Part shown: positions 37,634 through 47,937 of the stretch, in pieces
Layout of the letters: each line of letters opens with the position of its first letter
Position numbering within the stretch: the stretch's first letter is position 1
Origin: Lentilactobacillus kefiri
GTDB lineage: Bacteria; Bacillota; Bacilli; Lactobacillales; Lactobacillaceae
Reading direction: 5' to 3'
Length of the DNA: 64,000 nt
Assembly (NCBI RefSeq): GCF_007989105.1
Contig: NZ_BJVK01000001.1
Span: 62,001 to 126,000 of the forward strand
The notes under the pieces: generated by a model
What the model saw: the letters and a program-made list of their open reading frames with translations, nothing else
Databases searched by the model: none
Told to the model about the DNA's origin: nothing
Position numbers and translations under genes: made by a program

Positions 37634-40246
37634 ATGAATCCTGATAATTTAACTGAAGCAGTTACCCAAGCCATTTCACAGGCTCAACAAATTGCCGCCA
37701 CCCGTAAGCAGCAAAACATTACGGTTGCCCATCTATTTAAGTTTTTAGTTCAGCCTGGTGAACTGGCAAGGGAAATCTATTCCCAGTTGGGGCAGAATCT
37801 GGACGACGTCAATTCGGAGCTGGACTCTGAAATCGACGAGATTGCCACGGTTGAAGGCAGTAATATCAAATATGGTGAATCTCTGTCATCCAACCTGTAT
37901 CAACTCCTTCAAAATGCCGAACAGATTAAAAATGAATTTGGCGATACCTATATTGCGGTTGATACATTAACGATTGCGGTTATGCAGCTGCACGGCGATA
38001 AGTTTGCCGATTATCTGGCTGGCCAGGGAATCACTGAGCAGAAGGTCCGCAACGTGGTTGAAAAAATCCGTGGCGGCCAAAAAGTCACGACCAAGAATCA
38101 AGAGGACAGTTACCAATCACTTGAAAAATACGGAACCGATTTGGTTCAAGCTGCCCGTGATAATAAATTAGGGCCAATCATTGGCCGAGACGAAGAAATT
38201 CTGGATGTTATCAGAATTCTATCGCGAAAAACGAAGAACAATCCGGTCTTAATCGGGGCTCCCGGAGTTGGTAAGACTGCTGTCGTTGAGGGATTGGCGA
38301 TGCGGATTGCGTCCAACGACGTTCCCGAAAACCTGAAAAACAAAACCATTTTTCAATTAGACATGGGGTCACTCATTGCCGGCGCGAAATATCGTGGTGA
38401 ATTTGAAGAACGTCTTCAGGCCGTTTTGAAAGAAGTTAAAAAGGCCGAGGGTCAAATCATCATGTTCATCGATGAAATTCACAATATTGTTGGTGCCGGA
38501 AAAGCAGAAGGCAGCATGGATGCCGGCAACATTTTAAAGCCGATGCTTGCCCGTGGCGAACTCCATTTGATTGGTGCCACCACGATTGATGAATATCGGA
38601 AATACATGGAAAAAGATAAGGCACTGGAACGAAGATTTCAGCGGGTAATGGTGCACGAACCATCCGTTGAAGATACGGTCACGATTTTGCGTGGCTTGTC
38701 CGAAAGTTTGGAAATTCACCATGGTGTTCGAATCCATGACAACGCGTTGGTAGCGGCCGCAAAACTGTCCGACCGGTACATCACTGATCGGTATTTGCCT
38801 GACAAAGCAATTGACCTGGTTGATGAGGCTTCGGCTGAAATCCGGGTTGAAATGAACTCTAGTCCAACCGAACTTGATCAGTCCAAGCGCCAAATGATGC
38901 GGTTGGAAGTCGAAGAAGCTGCTTTAAAGCAGGAGACTGATGAAGCTTCCAAGAAACGCTTGAAAGAAGTTGTCAAAGACCTTGCCGATATCAAAGAAAA
39001 GGTTAACAAGCTAAATGCCAGATGGTCTCAAGAAAAAGAAGCCATTAAAAAGATTTCTGATAAAAAGAAGCAACTTGATCAAGCAAAGAATGATTTAAAG
39101 CAGGCTGAAAATGCCTATGACTTGAATAAGGCAGCCGTTCTTCAACATGGAACAATTCCACAACTGGAAGCCGATTTGAAGAAGCTGGAAGATAATGATC
39201 AGCATTCGGATTGGCTGGTCAGTGAATCAGTTACCGCCAACGAGATTGCGGCGGTTGTCAGCCGTGAAACCGGTATTCCGGTCACCAAGTTGGTTGAGGG
39301 AGAACGTAAGAAGTTGCTTCATTTGGCCGACAATTTGCATAAACGAGTGATTGGTCAGGATGCAGCGGTTACTGCCGTCTCAGATGCCGTTATTCGGTCG
39401 CGTGCGGGCTTACAGGACCCAAGCAAGCCATTGGGTTCATTCCTGTTCTTAGGACCTACTGGAGTCGGAAAAACCGAATTAGCCAAGGCATTGGCAGAAG
39501 ACTTGTTTGATTCTGAAAACCACATGGTTCGAATTGATATGTCTGAGTATATGGAAAAAGAATCTGTTTCTCGTTTGGTTGGAGCTGCTCCCGGTTATGT
39601 CGGCTATGAGGAAGGCGGCCAACTGACTGAAGCTGTCCGGCGTAATCCATATACAATCGTGCTTTTTGATGAAATTGAAAAGGCTCATCCGGACGTCTTC
39701 AACATTTTGCTACAAGTTCTTGACGATGGTCGTTTGACGGATAGTCAGGGTCGGACAATTGACTTTAAAAATACGATTTTAATTATGACATCTAACTTGG
39801 GATCAGACATTTTACTGGATGGTACCGATGAAAACGGCGTGATTTCCGATGATGCCAAGAAAAAGGTCAATGAGTTGTTGAAGGCGTCATTCAAGCCGGA
39901 ATTTCTGAACCGGATTGATGATGTGATTACCTTTACACCACTCACAAAAGCAGATATTGAAAAGATCGTTCAGAAGTTGATTAACGAGTTGTCACAACGG
40001 ACAAAGGCTCAAGACATCAAGCTCTCAATTTCCGATGAAGCCAAACGTTGGATTGCCAACAATGGTTATGAACCTCAATATGGGGCACGACCGCTTCAAC
40101 GATATGTCACCAATGTTGTCGAAACCCCACTTGCCAGGATGATTGTTGCCGACGAGATTAAGCCGCACAGCGAAGTTCACATCAATCTTGACGGTGATAA
40201 ATTAACGTTCACCCCCGAGCAGTTGTCGCCAGACACCCAAATTTAG
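37634..40246 (+). CDS. clpB: ATP-dependent disaggregase ClpB
   Basis: Hexameric AAA+ chaperone that, with DnaK-DnaJ-GrpE encoded elsewhere in this window, resolubilises aggregates. The 870-residue protein has the ClpN domain (about 1-145), AAA-1 with [15 protein letters not shown] (Walker A) and [14 protein letters not shown], the coiled-coil middle domain typical of ClpB (about 400-525), AAA-2 with [19 protein letters not shown] and [17 protein letters not shown], and the C-terminal D2-small domain. The presence of the middle domain and lack of an IGF/L ClpP loop distinguish it from ClpC/ClpE. It is controlled by CtsR. Confidence 0.97.
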   Translation: MNPDNLTEAVTQAISQAQQIAATRKQQNITVAHLFKFLVQPGELAREIYSQLGQNLDDVNSELDSEIDEIATVEGSNIKYGESLSSNLYQLLQNAEQIKNEFGDTYIAVDTLTIAVMQLHGDKFADYLAGQGITEQKVRNVVEKIRGGQKVTTKNQEDSYQSLEKYGTDLVQAARDNKLGPIIGRDEEILDVIRILSRKTKNNPVLIGAPGVGKTAVVEGLAMRIASNDVPENLKNKTIFQLDMGSLIAGAKYRGEFEERLQAVLKEVKKAEGQIIMFIDEIHNIVGAGKAEGSMDAGNILKPMLARGELHLIGATTIDEYRKYMEKDKALERRFQRVMVHEPSVEDTVTILRGLSESLEIHHGVRIHDNALVAAAKLSDRYITDRYLPDKAIDLVDEASAEIRVEMNSSPTELDQSKRQMMRLEVEEAALKQETDEASKKRLKEVVKDLADIKEKVNKLNARWSQEKEAIKKISDKKKQLDQAKNDLKQAENAYDLNKAAVLQHGTIPQLEADLKKLEDNDQHSDWLVSESVTANEIAAVVSRETGIPVTKLVEGERKKLLHLADNLHKRVIGQDAAVTAVSDAVIRSRAGLQDPSKPLGSFLFLGPTGVGKTELAKALAEDLFDSENHMVRIDMSEYMEKESVSRLVGAAPGYVGYEEGGQLTEAVRRNPYTIVLFDEIEKAHPDVFNILLQVLDDGRLTDSQGRTIDFKNTILIMTSNLGSDILLDGTDENGVISDDAKKKVNELLKASFKPEFLNRIDDVITFTPLTKADIEKIVQKLINELSQRTKAQDIKLSISDEAKRWIANNGYEPQYGARPLQRYVTNVVETPLARMIVADEIKPHSEVHINLDGDKLTFTPEQLSPDTQI

Positions 40247-40276
40247 CTCGGTCATTATGATTTAGGAGGAATGGGT

Positions 40277-41158
40277 GTGCCAAACAATTACATGATTCCC
40301 ACAAACAATCGAACTCACTTGGCAGTGGCCGTTTTTCCGACAACCCGTCCCAAGGGTATCGTTCAAATGATTCATGGCGCCTTGGAACACAAGGAAAGGT
40401 ACTATGAATTTGCCCAATTTTTGAGTGACCACGGCTATATCGCGGTGGTCTCAGATAATCGCGGTCATGGTGCGTCAATTTCAAAGGATGATCCATGGGG
40501 AATAATGCGCAGCATCCCCCAATTGATCGCCGATCAGGTCCGGATAACCAACTTTATTAAGGAAAAATATCCCCGTTTACAGGTCAGCTTATTTGGCCAT
40601 TCTTTCGGGTCAATTTTGGCGCGCTTATATCTTCAAAAACACGATAATGAGATTAACGCGGTGGCCCTCACCGGAACAGCAAATTACATTCCGGTCGTGC
40701 CACTTGGCTTATTGATCGGCAAAGCTTTTTTGAAGATTTACCCTGAGACTGCCAAATGGACATTTCTTTCGAAACTATCTGGATTGGCTCCCGGTGACCA
40801 TTCGTGGCTCAGTTACGATCGGGAAAACATCCGCCAAGTTAGTCAAGATCCCTTAATGATGGATGAATATCCCGTTAAAAGCTTGGTGACTTTATGGGAA
40901 GGCGACTTTGAGCTTAAGCAGACCCGCCATTTTCACTGTACCAACCCGCATTTACCGATTATGAGCTTGGTAGGTGCCGAAGATAAATTTAGTGGTGGTG
41001 AAAAAGGGTTGGCTGACACGGTTGGAACACTGAAGAAAATTGGCTATCAAAAGGTCATCAGTATCCGTGAACCTCACATGAAACACGAAGTCCTTCAGGA
41101 AACCAAACGCCAGGTCGTTTTCGATCGGCTGCTCAAGTTTTTTGAAATTCATCAGTAA
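40277..41158 (+). CDS. Alpha/beta hydrolase, monoglyceride-lipase/lysophospholipase type
   Basis: Predicted serine esterase of 293 residues with no signal peptide; its natural substrate is unknown. It has the oxyanion region QMIHGALEHKERYYEFAQFLSDHGYIAVVSDNRGHG, the nucleophile elbow FGHSFGS (about 113), a helical cap, the acid LVGAEDKFSGG and the His of PHMKHEVLQE. I chose GTG 40277 because AGGAGG (40264-40269) is 7 bases away; ATG 40271 is 1 base away. It follows clpB after 30 bases and may be partly cotranscribed. Confidence 0.87.
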   Translation: MPNNYMIPTNNRTHLAVAVFPTTRPKGIVQMIHGALEHKERYYEFAQFLSDHGYIAVVSDNRGHGASISKDDPWGIMRSIPQLIADQVRITNFIKEKYPRLQVSLFGHSFGSILARLYLQKHDNEINAVALTGTANYIPVVPLGLLIGKAFLKIYPETAKWTFLSKLSGLAPGDHSWLSYDRENIRQVSQDPLMMDEYPVKSLVTLWEGDFELKQTRHFHCTNPHLPIMSLVGAEDKFSGGEKGLADTVGTLKKIGYQKVISIREPHMKHEVLQETKRQVVFDRLLKFFEIHQ

Positions 41159-41174
41159 GTAATATTTGAAGATA

Positions 41175-41213
41175 ATAAAAAGGCTATGACAAGTATTTGC
41201 CATAGCCTTTTAA
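41175..41213. terminator. Bidirectional terminator
   Basis: AAAAAGGCTATG (41177-41188) pairs with CATAGCCTTTT (41201-41211) around a 12-base loop; A- and T-tracts on the two sides allow it to serve the hydrolase gene and the convergent small gene. Confidence 0.85.
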
Positions 41214-41228
41214 CATTTCATAAAAACA

Positions 41229-41435
41229 CTAATCTTTTGATTTACTTGATGATGCTGAATCCTTGCTGATCAGATAAATACCGTTCACGGCAATAAATGC
41301 GGTGATAGCGGCAGCAATTCCGACTTGGGAAGGATCCCATGCGCGGACTTCAAGGGCGGAACCTATGTAACCGATGATTTCTCCGAAGATATAAGCCCAT
41401 AATACAGCTACGATATTTGAAGCAATAAGTTTCAT
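41229..41435 (-). CDS. Small membrane protein, DUF2929-like
   Basis: A 68-residue protein with two hydrophobic segments (IASNIVAVLWAYIFGEIIGYIGSAL and VGIAAAITAFIAVNGIYLI) and a charged Ser/Lys tail. It matches my memory of the DUF2929 family, which often sits divergently next to dnaE in lactobacilli. Function is unknown. I chose ATG 41435, since GAGGTGG lies 7 bases upstream; GTG 41447 is part of that ribosome site. Confidence 0.7.
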   Translation of the reverse strand: MKLIASNIVAVLWAYIFGEIIGYIGSALEVRAWDPSQVGIAAAITAFIAVNGIYLISKDSASSSKSKD

Positions 41436-41533
41436 GTTTAACGCCACCTCACAATCAATAGCATTTTAGCATATATTTTGTGAAAAATCATCAATTATTT
41501 AATTTTGAATTGCTAATGCGGCGTCGATTAATT

Positions 41534-41542
41534 TGGTATAAT
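41534..41542 (+). promoter_or_regulatory. Extended -10 promoter of dnaE
   Basis: TGGTATAAT at 41534-41542 has the TGn extension and a perfect -10. No clear -35 at standard distance; TTGCTA at 41510-41515 is 21 bases off. Confidence 0.6.
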
Positions 41543-41569
41543 TTCATATAGAGAAAGAAGGGCAATACT

Positions 41570-44500
41570 GTGAGTTACGTTCCATTACAAGTCATCAGTT
41601 CCTATAGTTTACTGCAAAGCCCAATTCGAATTTCGGAACTAATTTCCGAGGCAAAGGATCGAGGATACAAGGCCCTGGCGTTGACGGACCTCAACGTTAT
41701 GTACGGCGCTGTTGAATTCTACGATGCTTGTTCGAATGCGGGTATTAAGCCGTTGATTGGATTGACCTTACAGCTGCCCGGACTGATTTTAAGCGATCAT
41801 CATTATAATTTAGTGATGCTGGCCAAAAATCAGCAGGGGTATGCCAATCTTGTGAAGTTATCAACGTTGAAAATGACGCTTCCGGAGCTGGCTGTTTCCC
41901 AGTTGAAAAAATATTTAAACAATCTGGTTGTGATTTTACCGCCGCTTGCCGAAATGAACGCCCTTTTACTGCAGGGCCGTTCCGATGATGCAGCAGCACT
42001 GATTGAGCAACTCAAATCCCTGGGCATTGACAAAGGTGCTTTAAAAATTGGGGTTGATTACCATTCCTCTGACAGTCTGATCGACATGCTTGGCAAGCTG
42101 GCGGCCGATGAGCAGGTCCCTTTAGTAGCCGATTCACCAGTCGACTACATCGATGCGACCGATTATTTTCCAATGCAGGTCTTGAAAAACATTGCCGCGG
42201 GAACAAAGATTGCCAACGTTGCGGAATTAAGCAAACAAGTGGGTCCATATTGGCTGCGACCGGCAGATCAGGTAGAAGCCGAGTACCGCCAAATTCATTT
42301 AACTGATTCGATTACCCAAGTTGATAACATTGTCGCTGCATGTAACGTTGAAATTAAAAAACAACAGCCCAAGCTGCCTCAATTTGATACGCCAAACGGG
42401 ATTGATTCGGGTACCTATCTTCGTCAACTTTGTGAAAAGGGGTTGGCTGATCGCTTAACCAAGAATAAAATTAAGGATTCAACGCCTTATAAGCATCGTC
42501 TGGATCGGGAGCTGTCGGTTATTCACTCAATGGGCTTTGACAATTATTTCCTAATTGTGTGGGACGTTATCAATTTCGCCCACCAGACCAATATCATTAC
42601 TGGTCCTGGACGGGGATCGGCTGCCGGATCGCTGGTTGCCTACGTTTTAACGATTACTGACGTTGATCCGATTAAATATAATTTATTGTTTGAACGTTTC
42701 TTGAATCCGGAACGGGTTCAAATGCCGGATATTGATTTGGATATTCCGGATGATAAACGTGATGAAGTGATCCAGTATGTCCACCAAAAATATGGTCATA
42801 AGCGGGTGGCCCAGATTATCACATTTGGAACTTTGGCCGCCAAGCAATCAATTCGGGATGTCGGCCGGGTATTTGGCTTGAACACGACTCAACAGGATCA
42901 ATGGAGTAAAGCGATTCCCAGTGCATTTCACGTGACGCTGCAGGATGCCTACGATAATTCTCAGCGATTGAAAAATTTGGTTGCCGATGGTCCTTTGAAT
43001 CAAGCGCTGTACGAAACTGCTCGAAGCTTGGAAGGTCTACCGAGACATTATTCAACTCACGCTGCTGGACTGGTGTTGAGTGATAATCCACTGGTTGACT
43101 TGGTTCCACTGCAAAATGGTAATGAAGGCCTGCTGATGACCCAGTATTCCAAGGACTATGTTGAATCAGTCGGTTTGTTGAAAATGGATTTTCTTGGATT
43201 ACGAAACCTGTCGATTCTTGCGGATGCCCTGCATCAAGTGAAACTGACGACAGGTAAAGATTTGGATATCTCAGCTGTGCCCTTGGATGATGAGAAAACC
43301 ATTCAGCTGTTTGCGGAAGGGAACACAACTGGTATTTTCCAGTTTGAATCAAACGGGATTCGAAGCGTTTTACGCCGACTGCATCCGGAAAGATTTGAAG
43401 ATGTGGCCCTTGTAAATGCCCTGTATCGTCCCGGTCCAATGCAAAATATCGATGAAGTGGTTAAACGCAAAAATCACAATGAAGCATTGACGTATCCCGA
43501 CGATAGTTTGGTGGAAATTCTTAAGCCGACTTATGGCGTCATCGTTTATCAAGAGCAGGTGATGCTGGTAGCCTCAAAGATGGCCGGCTTTTCACTTGGA
43601 CAAGCCGATATTTTACGGCGGGCGATGAGTAAGAAGAAGCTTGGCGTCATGGAGCAGATGAAAGTTCTGTTTATGGACGGTTCCAAAAAGCGCGGCCATT
43701 CCGAGCAGGTTGCCAACAAAGTTTTTGACTATATCGAACGATTCGCCAATTATGGTTTTAACAAATCCCATGCCGTTGCATATACCAAGATGGCTTACGA
43801 ACTGGCCTTTTTGAAAGTATATTATCCCGGCGAATTTCACGTTGCCCTGCTCAATTCTGTTAATAATAATTCAGTTAAGGTCAAAGAGTATTTATTGGAC
43901 GCCAAGTCCATGGGGGTCAAAGTGGTTGGCTCAAATATCAATCAAAGTGAAGCGGACTTTACCTTTCAAAATGGCGAAATTATTTTTGGCCTTGATTCGA
44001 TTAAGGGTGTTCGCCATGATATGGTCATTGACCTGCTTGCCGAAAGAAAGAAAAACGGGCCCTTCAAATCATTTCCCGACTTTTTAAGTCGGCTGGCAGA
44101 TAAATATCGAAAAGTTGAACTCATTAACGCGTTAATTTATTCCGGCGCGCTGGATGTCTTTCCGTTTAACCGTTCTGAATTAATTGCGGCCGCACCGGAA
44201 TTTATCAGTTCCGTTGAGTTGAGTGGTAATTCGATGAGTTTGTTTAAGGCACTGGAACCCAAGATGCCGCGAATGCCGGAAATGCCGTTGATGGATCGGC
44301 TGGAAAAAGAAAACGAATATCTTGGTGCCTATTTATCCGGTCATCCAACGGAACGGTTTGTGCCCCTGGCTAAACGCCTTAAGGCCCAAACAACCAATAC
44401 GATGGCAGAAGGGATGAAAAATGTTTACCTGATTCTTTACGTCACCAAGGTGAAGATTATCAGGACTAAAACCGGTAAACAGATGGCATTTTTAGACGGA

Positions 44501-44917
44501 AATGATCAAGTGGGGGAGACCTCAATCACCGTCTTCCCTAATTTGTTTGCCAAAACCCAGTCCTGGCTTCACAAGGATTTGGTTATCCTCGTGAAGGGCA
44601 ACGTTGAGAAAAATAATACGATTCAAATGGTTGCCAATGAGATGGAGCCGGCTGCCAATGCCCTACAAAATCTCAAGCGGACATCTGAAACCCGAAAATG
44701 GTACCTGAGAATTGACGGTAACCATGATAAAAACGCAATGTTTCACAAACTTGATGATTTAAGTCACGAATTTCACGGCCAGGTACCAGTGATTGTATTT
44801 GAAATGGAAACTAAAAAATCCTGGCAGCTGGATCCGGATTTATGGCTGAATCAAAGTGATACGCTTAAAGACCGTTTAATCACAATTTTTGGGCGAAATA
44901 ATGTGGTTTATAAGTAA
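41570..44917 (+). CDS. dnaE: DNA polymerase III subunit alpha (DnaE)
   Basis: Replicative polymerase of the DnaE type, used in Firmicutes alongside PolC to extend primers. The 1115-residue protein has a PHP domain (about 1-200), palm and fingers (about 280-800, with GRGSAAGSLVAYVL, MPDIDLDIPDDKRDEVIQYV as catalytic Asp motif and YGVIVYQEQVM), helix-hairpin-helix and a C-terminal OB domain (about 945-1020). In the PHP domain, the His-rich first motif is replaced by VISSYSLLQS, suggesting a degenerate nuclease. Start GTG 41570 follows GAAAGAAGGG. No intein is present. Confidence 0.97.
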   Translation: MSYVPLQVISSYSLLQSPIRISELISEAKDRGYKALALTDLNVMYGAVEFYDACSNAGIKPLIGLTLQLPGLILSDHHYNLVMLAKNQQGYANLVKLSTLKMTLPELAVSQLKKYLNNLVVILPPLAEMNALLLQGRSDDAAALIEQLKSLGIDKGALKIGVDYHSSDSLIDMLGKLAADEQVPLVADSPVDYIDATDYFPMQVLKNIAAGTKIANVAELSKQVGPYWLRPADQVEAEYRQIHLTDSITQVDNIVAACNVEIKKQQPKLPQFDTPNGIDSGTYLRQLCEKGLADRLTKNKIKDSTPYKHRLDRELSVIHSMGFDNYFLIVWDVINFAHQTNIITGPGRGSAAGSLVAYVLTITDVDPIKYNLLFERFLNPERVQMPDIDLDIPDDKRDEVIQYVHQKYGHKRVAQIITFGTLAAKQSIRDVGRVFGLNTTQQDQWSKAIPSAFHVTLQDAYDNSQRLKNLVADGPLNQALYETARSLEGLPRHYSTHAAGLVLSDNPLVDLVPLQNGNEGLLMTQYSKDYVESVGLLKMDFLGLRNLSILADALHQVKLTTGKDLDISAVPLDDEKTIQLFAEGNTTGIFQFESNGIRSVLRRLHPERFEDVALVNALYRPGPMQNIDEVVKRKNHNEALTYPDDSLVEILKPTYGVIVYQEQVMLVASKMAGFSLGQADILRRAMSKKKLGVMEQMKVLFMDGSKKRGHSEQVANKVFDYIERFANYGFNKSHAVAYTKMAYELAFLKVYYPGEFHVALLNSVNNNSVKVKEYLLDAKSMGVKVVGSNINQSEADFTFQNGEIIFGLDSIKGVRHDMVIDLLAERKKNGPFKSFPDFLSRLADKYRKVELINALIYSGALDVFPFNRSELIAAAPEFISSVELSGNSMSLFKALEPKMPRMPEMPLMDRLEKENEYLGAYLSGHPTERFVPLAKRLKAQTTNTMAEGMKNVYLILYVTKVKIIRTKTGKQMAFLDGNDQVGETSITVFPNLFAKTQSWLHKDLVILVKGNVEKNNTIQMVANEMEPAANALQNLKRTSETRKWYLRIDGNHDKNAMFHKLDDLSHEFHGQVPVIVFEMETKKSWQLDPDLWLNQSDTLKDRLITIFGRNNVVYK

Positions 44918-44941
44918 TTTTTAGTTTATCTTTTAGTGAAC

Positions 44942-44989
44942 AAAGTTAATTAGGTAAAGGCTTACATTTGCGGTGCACCTAACTTTTTG
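44942..44989 (+). terminator. Probable terminator after dnaE
   Basis: AAAGTTA-ATT-AGGT pairs with ACCT-TAACTTT (sharing one T) around a 21-base loop and is followed by five T. AAGGC in the loop can also pair with GCCTT just after the T-run, so an alternative fold exists. Confidence 0.55.
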
Positions 44990-45034
44990 CCTTGTGGGGT
45001 TTTGTTAATTTGTTCATTTACACCCAAAATGTGG

Positions 45035-45063
45035 GCGACAACCCGCGTAAAAAGTGATAAAAT
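45035..45063 (+). promoter_or_regulatory. pyk promoter
   Basis: GCGACA at 45035-45040 and TAAAAT at 45058-45063 with 17-base spacer and a TGn extension before the -10. Transcription from about 45070 gives a leader of roughly 95 bases; AAAGTGT/ATACTTT at 45100-45119 can form a small hairpin in it. No CcpA cre site was recognised. Confidence 0.55.
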
Positions 45064-45164
45064 ACGGTTGAAATCTAAAAGGATACCGATGCGTCATTTA
45101 AAGTGTTTTACGATACTTTTAATAGTGTGTTGAGTGCCCAAAAACCGAAGGAGAGATTTTACTT

Positions 45165-46922
45165 ATGAAGAAAACTAAGATCGTAAGTACATTAGGACCA
45201 GCAAGTACTGATGTCGAAACAATTACTAAGTTAATTGAGGCTGGGGCTAATGTTTTCCGATTTAACTTTTCACATGGTGACCACCCTGAACATCTTGATC
45301 GTATGAACAAGGTTCACGAAGCTGAAAAGAAGACTGGTAAGACTGTTGGAATTATGCTTGATACTAAGGGTGCTGAAATTCGTACCACTGTCCAAAAGGA
45401 CGGCAAGATCGAATTCCACACTGGCGATGTATTCCGCATTTCAATGGACGCAAGCCTTGAGGGTACTAAAGATAAGATTGCTGTTACTTACCCAGGACTC
45501 TTTGACGATGTTCATGAAGGCGGTCACGTTCTTTTTGATGATGGTTTGTTGGACACTGTTGTAACTAAGAAAGATGCTTCTAACAAAGAATTAGTTGTCA
45601 CTGTTCAAAACGATAGTGTTCTTGGATCACGTAAAGGTGTTAACGCACCTGGTGTTTCAATCAACTTACCTGGTATCACTAAAAAAGATTCAGATGATAT
45701 TCGTTTCGGTTTGGATCACGACATTGATTTCATTTCTGCATCATTCGTTCGTAAGGCTCAAGATGTTTTGGACATTCGTCAATTGCTTGAAGAAAAGCAT
45801 ATGGAACATGTTCAAATCTTCCCTAAGATCGAATCACAAGAAGGAATCAACAACTTTGATGACATCATCAAGGTTTCAGATGGTTTGATGGTTGCTCGTG
45901 GTGACATGGGTGTTGAAATTCCAGCTGAAAACGTTCCGTTGGTACAAAAGACTTTGATCAAGAAATGTAACCAACTTGGCAAGCCAGTTATCACCGCTAC
46001 TCAAATGCTTGATTCAATGCAGGAAAACCCACGTCCTACTCGTGCCGAAGCTTCTGATGTTGCCAATGCCGTCTTTGATGGTACTGATGCAACAATGCTG
46101 TCTGGTGAAAGTGCTAATGGTGACTATCCTGTTCAATCAGTACAAACTATGGCTCGAATCGATGTTAAGGCTGAAAACGCATTTAGCGAATTTGGTACTC
46201 CACGTCCAAAATTCGACTCAAGTGATGTTACTGAATCAATTGGTGATTCAGTTGCCCGTGTTGCTAAAGAATTAGGCATCCACTGCATCGTTGCAGCTAC
46301 CCGTTCAGGCTACACCGCAAAAATGATTTCCAAGTATCATCCAGATGCTGACATCCTTGCCATCACATTTGACGAACGTACTCGTCGTGGTTTGATGGTT
46401 AACTGGGGTGTTCACCCAATCTTGGTTGACGAAGTTAAGAACACTGATGACATCTTTGAATTAGCTTCAAAGAAGGCTCTCGAAACTGGTTTAGCTAAGG
46501 AAGGCGATTTAATTATCGTTACTGCCGGTGTTCCAGTTGGTGAAAGTGGTACTACTAACTTGATGAGAGTTCAATTGATCGGTTCAAAGCTTGTTCAAGG
46601 TCAAGGTGTTGGTGACAAGACTGTTATTGGTAAAGCTGTTGTTGCTAAGAACGCTGCAGATGCCAAGAGCAAAGTTACTGAAGGCAGCATCCTTGTAACT
46701 AAGTCAACTGACAAAGAATATCTTCCAGCTATCGAAAAGGCTAGCGCCGTTGTTGTTGAAAACGGTGGTTTGACTTCACACGCAGCTGTTGTGGGTATCT
46801 CAATGGGTATTCCAGTTGTTGTTGGTGCTAACGATGCTACTACTAAGATTTCTGACGGTGAATTAATCACTGTTGATTCACATCGTGGTATCATTTACCA
46901 TGGTGCTTCATCATCAATCTAA
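45165..46922 (+). CDS. pyk: Pyruvate kinase
   Basis: Final ATP-yielding step of the lower glycolytic path, PEP to pyruvate. The 585-residue protein has the TIM-barrel catalytic core with KIVSTLGPAS, FNFSHGDHPEH, MLDTKGAEIRT, MVARGDMGVEIP (substrate loop), KPVITATQMLDSM, and the C-terminal allosteric domain (about 355-470), plus the extra PEP-utiliser-like domain (about 480-585, with NGGLTSHAAVVGISMGIPVVVGA) typical of Firmicutes. Codon use is strongly biased. In homofermentative lactobacilli pfkA lies between dnaE and pyk; here it does not. GAAGGAGAG precedes ATG 45165. Confidence 0.98.
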   Translation: MKKTKIVSTLGPASTDVETITKLIEAGANVFRFNFSHGDHPEHLDRMNKVHEAEKKTGKTVGIMLDTKGAEIRTTVQKDGKIEFHTGDVFRISMDASLEGTKDKIAVTYPGLFDDVHEGGHVLFDDGLLDTVVTKKDASNKELVVTVQNDSVLGSRKGVNAPGVSINLPGITKKDSDDIRFGLDHDIDFISASFVRKAQDVLDIRQLLEEKHMEHVQIFPKIESQEGINNFDDIIKVSDGLMVARGDMGVEIPAENVPLVQKTLIKKCNQLGKPVITATQMLDSMQENPRPTRAEASDVANAVFDGTDATMLSGESANGDYPVQSVQTMARIDVKAENAFSEFGTPRPKFDSSDVTESIGDSVARVAKELGIHCIVAATRSGYTAKMISKYHPDADILAITFDERTRRGLMVNWGVHPILVDEVKNTDDIFELASKKALETGLAKEGDLIIVTAGVPVGESGTTNLMRVQLIGSKLVQGQGVGDKTVIGKAVVAKNAADAKSKVTEGSILVTKSTDKEYLPAIEKASAVVVENGGLTSHAAVVGISMGIPVVVGANDATTKISDGELITVDSHRGIIYHGASSSI

Positions 46923-46954
46923 ATTTAATTCGTGAGTGATCACGACTAATAATG

Positions 46955-46992
46955 ACAGGTCCGGGCGGTTAATCCGTCCGGACCTGTTTGTT
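46955..46992 (+). terminator. Strong intrinsic terminator after pyk
   Basis: ACAGGTCCGGGCGG (46955-46968) pairs with CCGTCCGGACCTGT (46974-46987) around a 5-base loop and is followed by a T-rich tail. Confidence 0.9.
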
Positions 46993-47068
46993 ATTATTGT
47001 CCTGCGGTCGAAATTTAGTCTGAAAACGTGTAAAATAAGAGCAAGATGGGTTTAGATCGGAGATAAGC

Positions 47069-47929
47069 ATGAATAATATACTTGCACAAGTGGTAACCGG
47101 TAAGGTTATCGATGAAAATGATAAAGATTATTATGTTCAAATTGAAGGAGAAACTTTTCTCCTCGATAAAACTGAAGTTAAGAAGCCGTTGAAAATTGGT
47201 GCTACTTTTACCGGTTTCACTTATGAAAATGAACAGCATAAAATGCAGATTACCAGAAATATTCCCGATATTAGACGGGATCATTATGGATTTGCGACAG
47301 TTGTGAAGGAAAAATTTGGCTTGGGTGTTTTTGTCGACATCGGGCTTCCCAACAAAGATGTTGTGGTTTCAATTGATGAGCTCCCAACTGTTCGTTCATT
47401 ATGGCCTCAAGATGGTGATAAATTATTGATTGATTTAACAGTTGATAAAAAGAACCGGATTTGGGGACATTTGGCCGATGAAGAAATTTTCGCTGCAATT
47501 GCAAAACCAGCTAAAGACGATTTGCAAAATAAAAATTTGAAAGCCAGAGCTTATCGGTTGAAGATTTCCGGTACCCGTTTATTGACCGAAGATTACAACT
47601 TGGCGTTTTTACACCCAGATGAGCGCCTGATGGAGCCACGATTGGGTCAGGAAGTTGATGCTCGAGTTATTGGCATGTTGCGTGACGGCAGTGTTAACAT
47701 TTCCACAAAGCCACGGGCCTATCAAGAAATCGGTGAAGATGCTCAAATGATTTTGGCAGCTATCGAACATACCGATGAAAAGCAGCTTGATTTCAGTGAT
47801 AAAAGTACGCCTGATTCCATTAAGGAGTACTTTGGAATTAGCAAGGGTGCTTTTAAACGGGCATTGGGACATCTGTTAAAAGAGCACTTGATTGTTCAAG
47901 AAGATGGCCATATTTCGTTAAAAAAGTAG
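47069..47929 (+). CDS. cvfB: S1-domain RNA-binding protein, CvfB family
   Basis: CvfB (B. subtilis YitL) is an RNA-binding regulator linked to virulence in Staphylococcus; its role in lactobacilli is not established. The 286-residue protein has tandem S1-like folds (about 1-65, 68-135 with FGLGVFVDIGLPNKDVVVSIDELP, and 145-210) and a C-terminal winged-helix domain (about 222-285, with DSIKEYFGISKGAFKRALGHLLKEHLI). GGAGATAAGC lies before ATG 47069. It follows the pyk terminator and precedes xerD by 8 bases. Confidence 0.92.
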   Translation: MNNILAQVVTGKVIDENDKDYYVQIEGETFLLDKTEVKKPLKIGATFTGFTYENEQHKMQITRNIPDIRRDHYGFATVVKEKFGLGVFVDIGLPNKDVVVSIDELPTVRSLWPQDGDKLLIDLTVDKKNRIWGHLADEEIFAAIAKPAKDDLQNKNLKARAYRLKISGTRLLTEDYNLAFLHPDERLMEPRLGQEVDARVIGMLRDGSVNISTKPRAYQEIGEDAQMILAAIEHTDEKQLDFSDKSTPDSIKEYFGISKGAFKRALGHLLKEHLIVQEDGHISLKK

Positions 47930-47937
47930 GTTTTTAG

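Noticed and set aside
42819-43439. 206-residue minus-strand frame opposite dnaE
   Set aside because: It is a shadow of the dnaE polymerase core; composition is rich in Ser, His and Gln with no domain.
45001-45164. CcpA cre site before pyk
   Set aside because: Expected for a glycolytic gene in lactic acid bacteria, but no sequence close to the cre consensus was found by eye.
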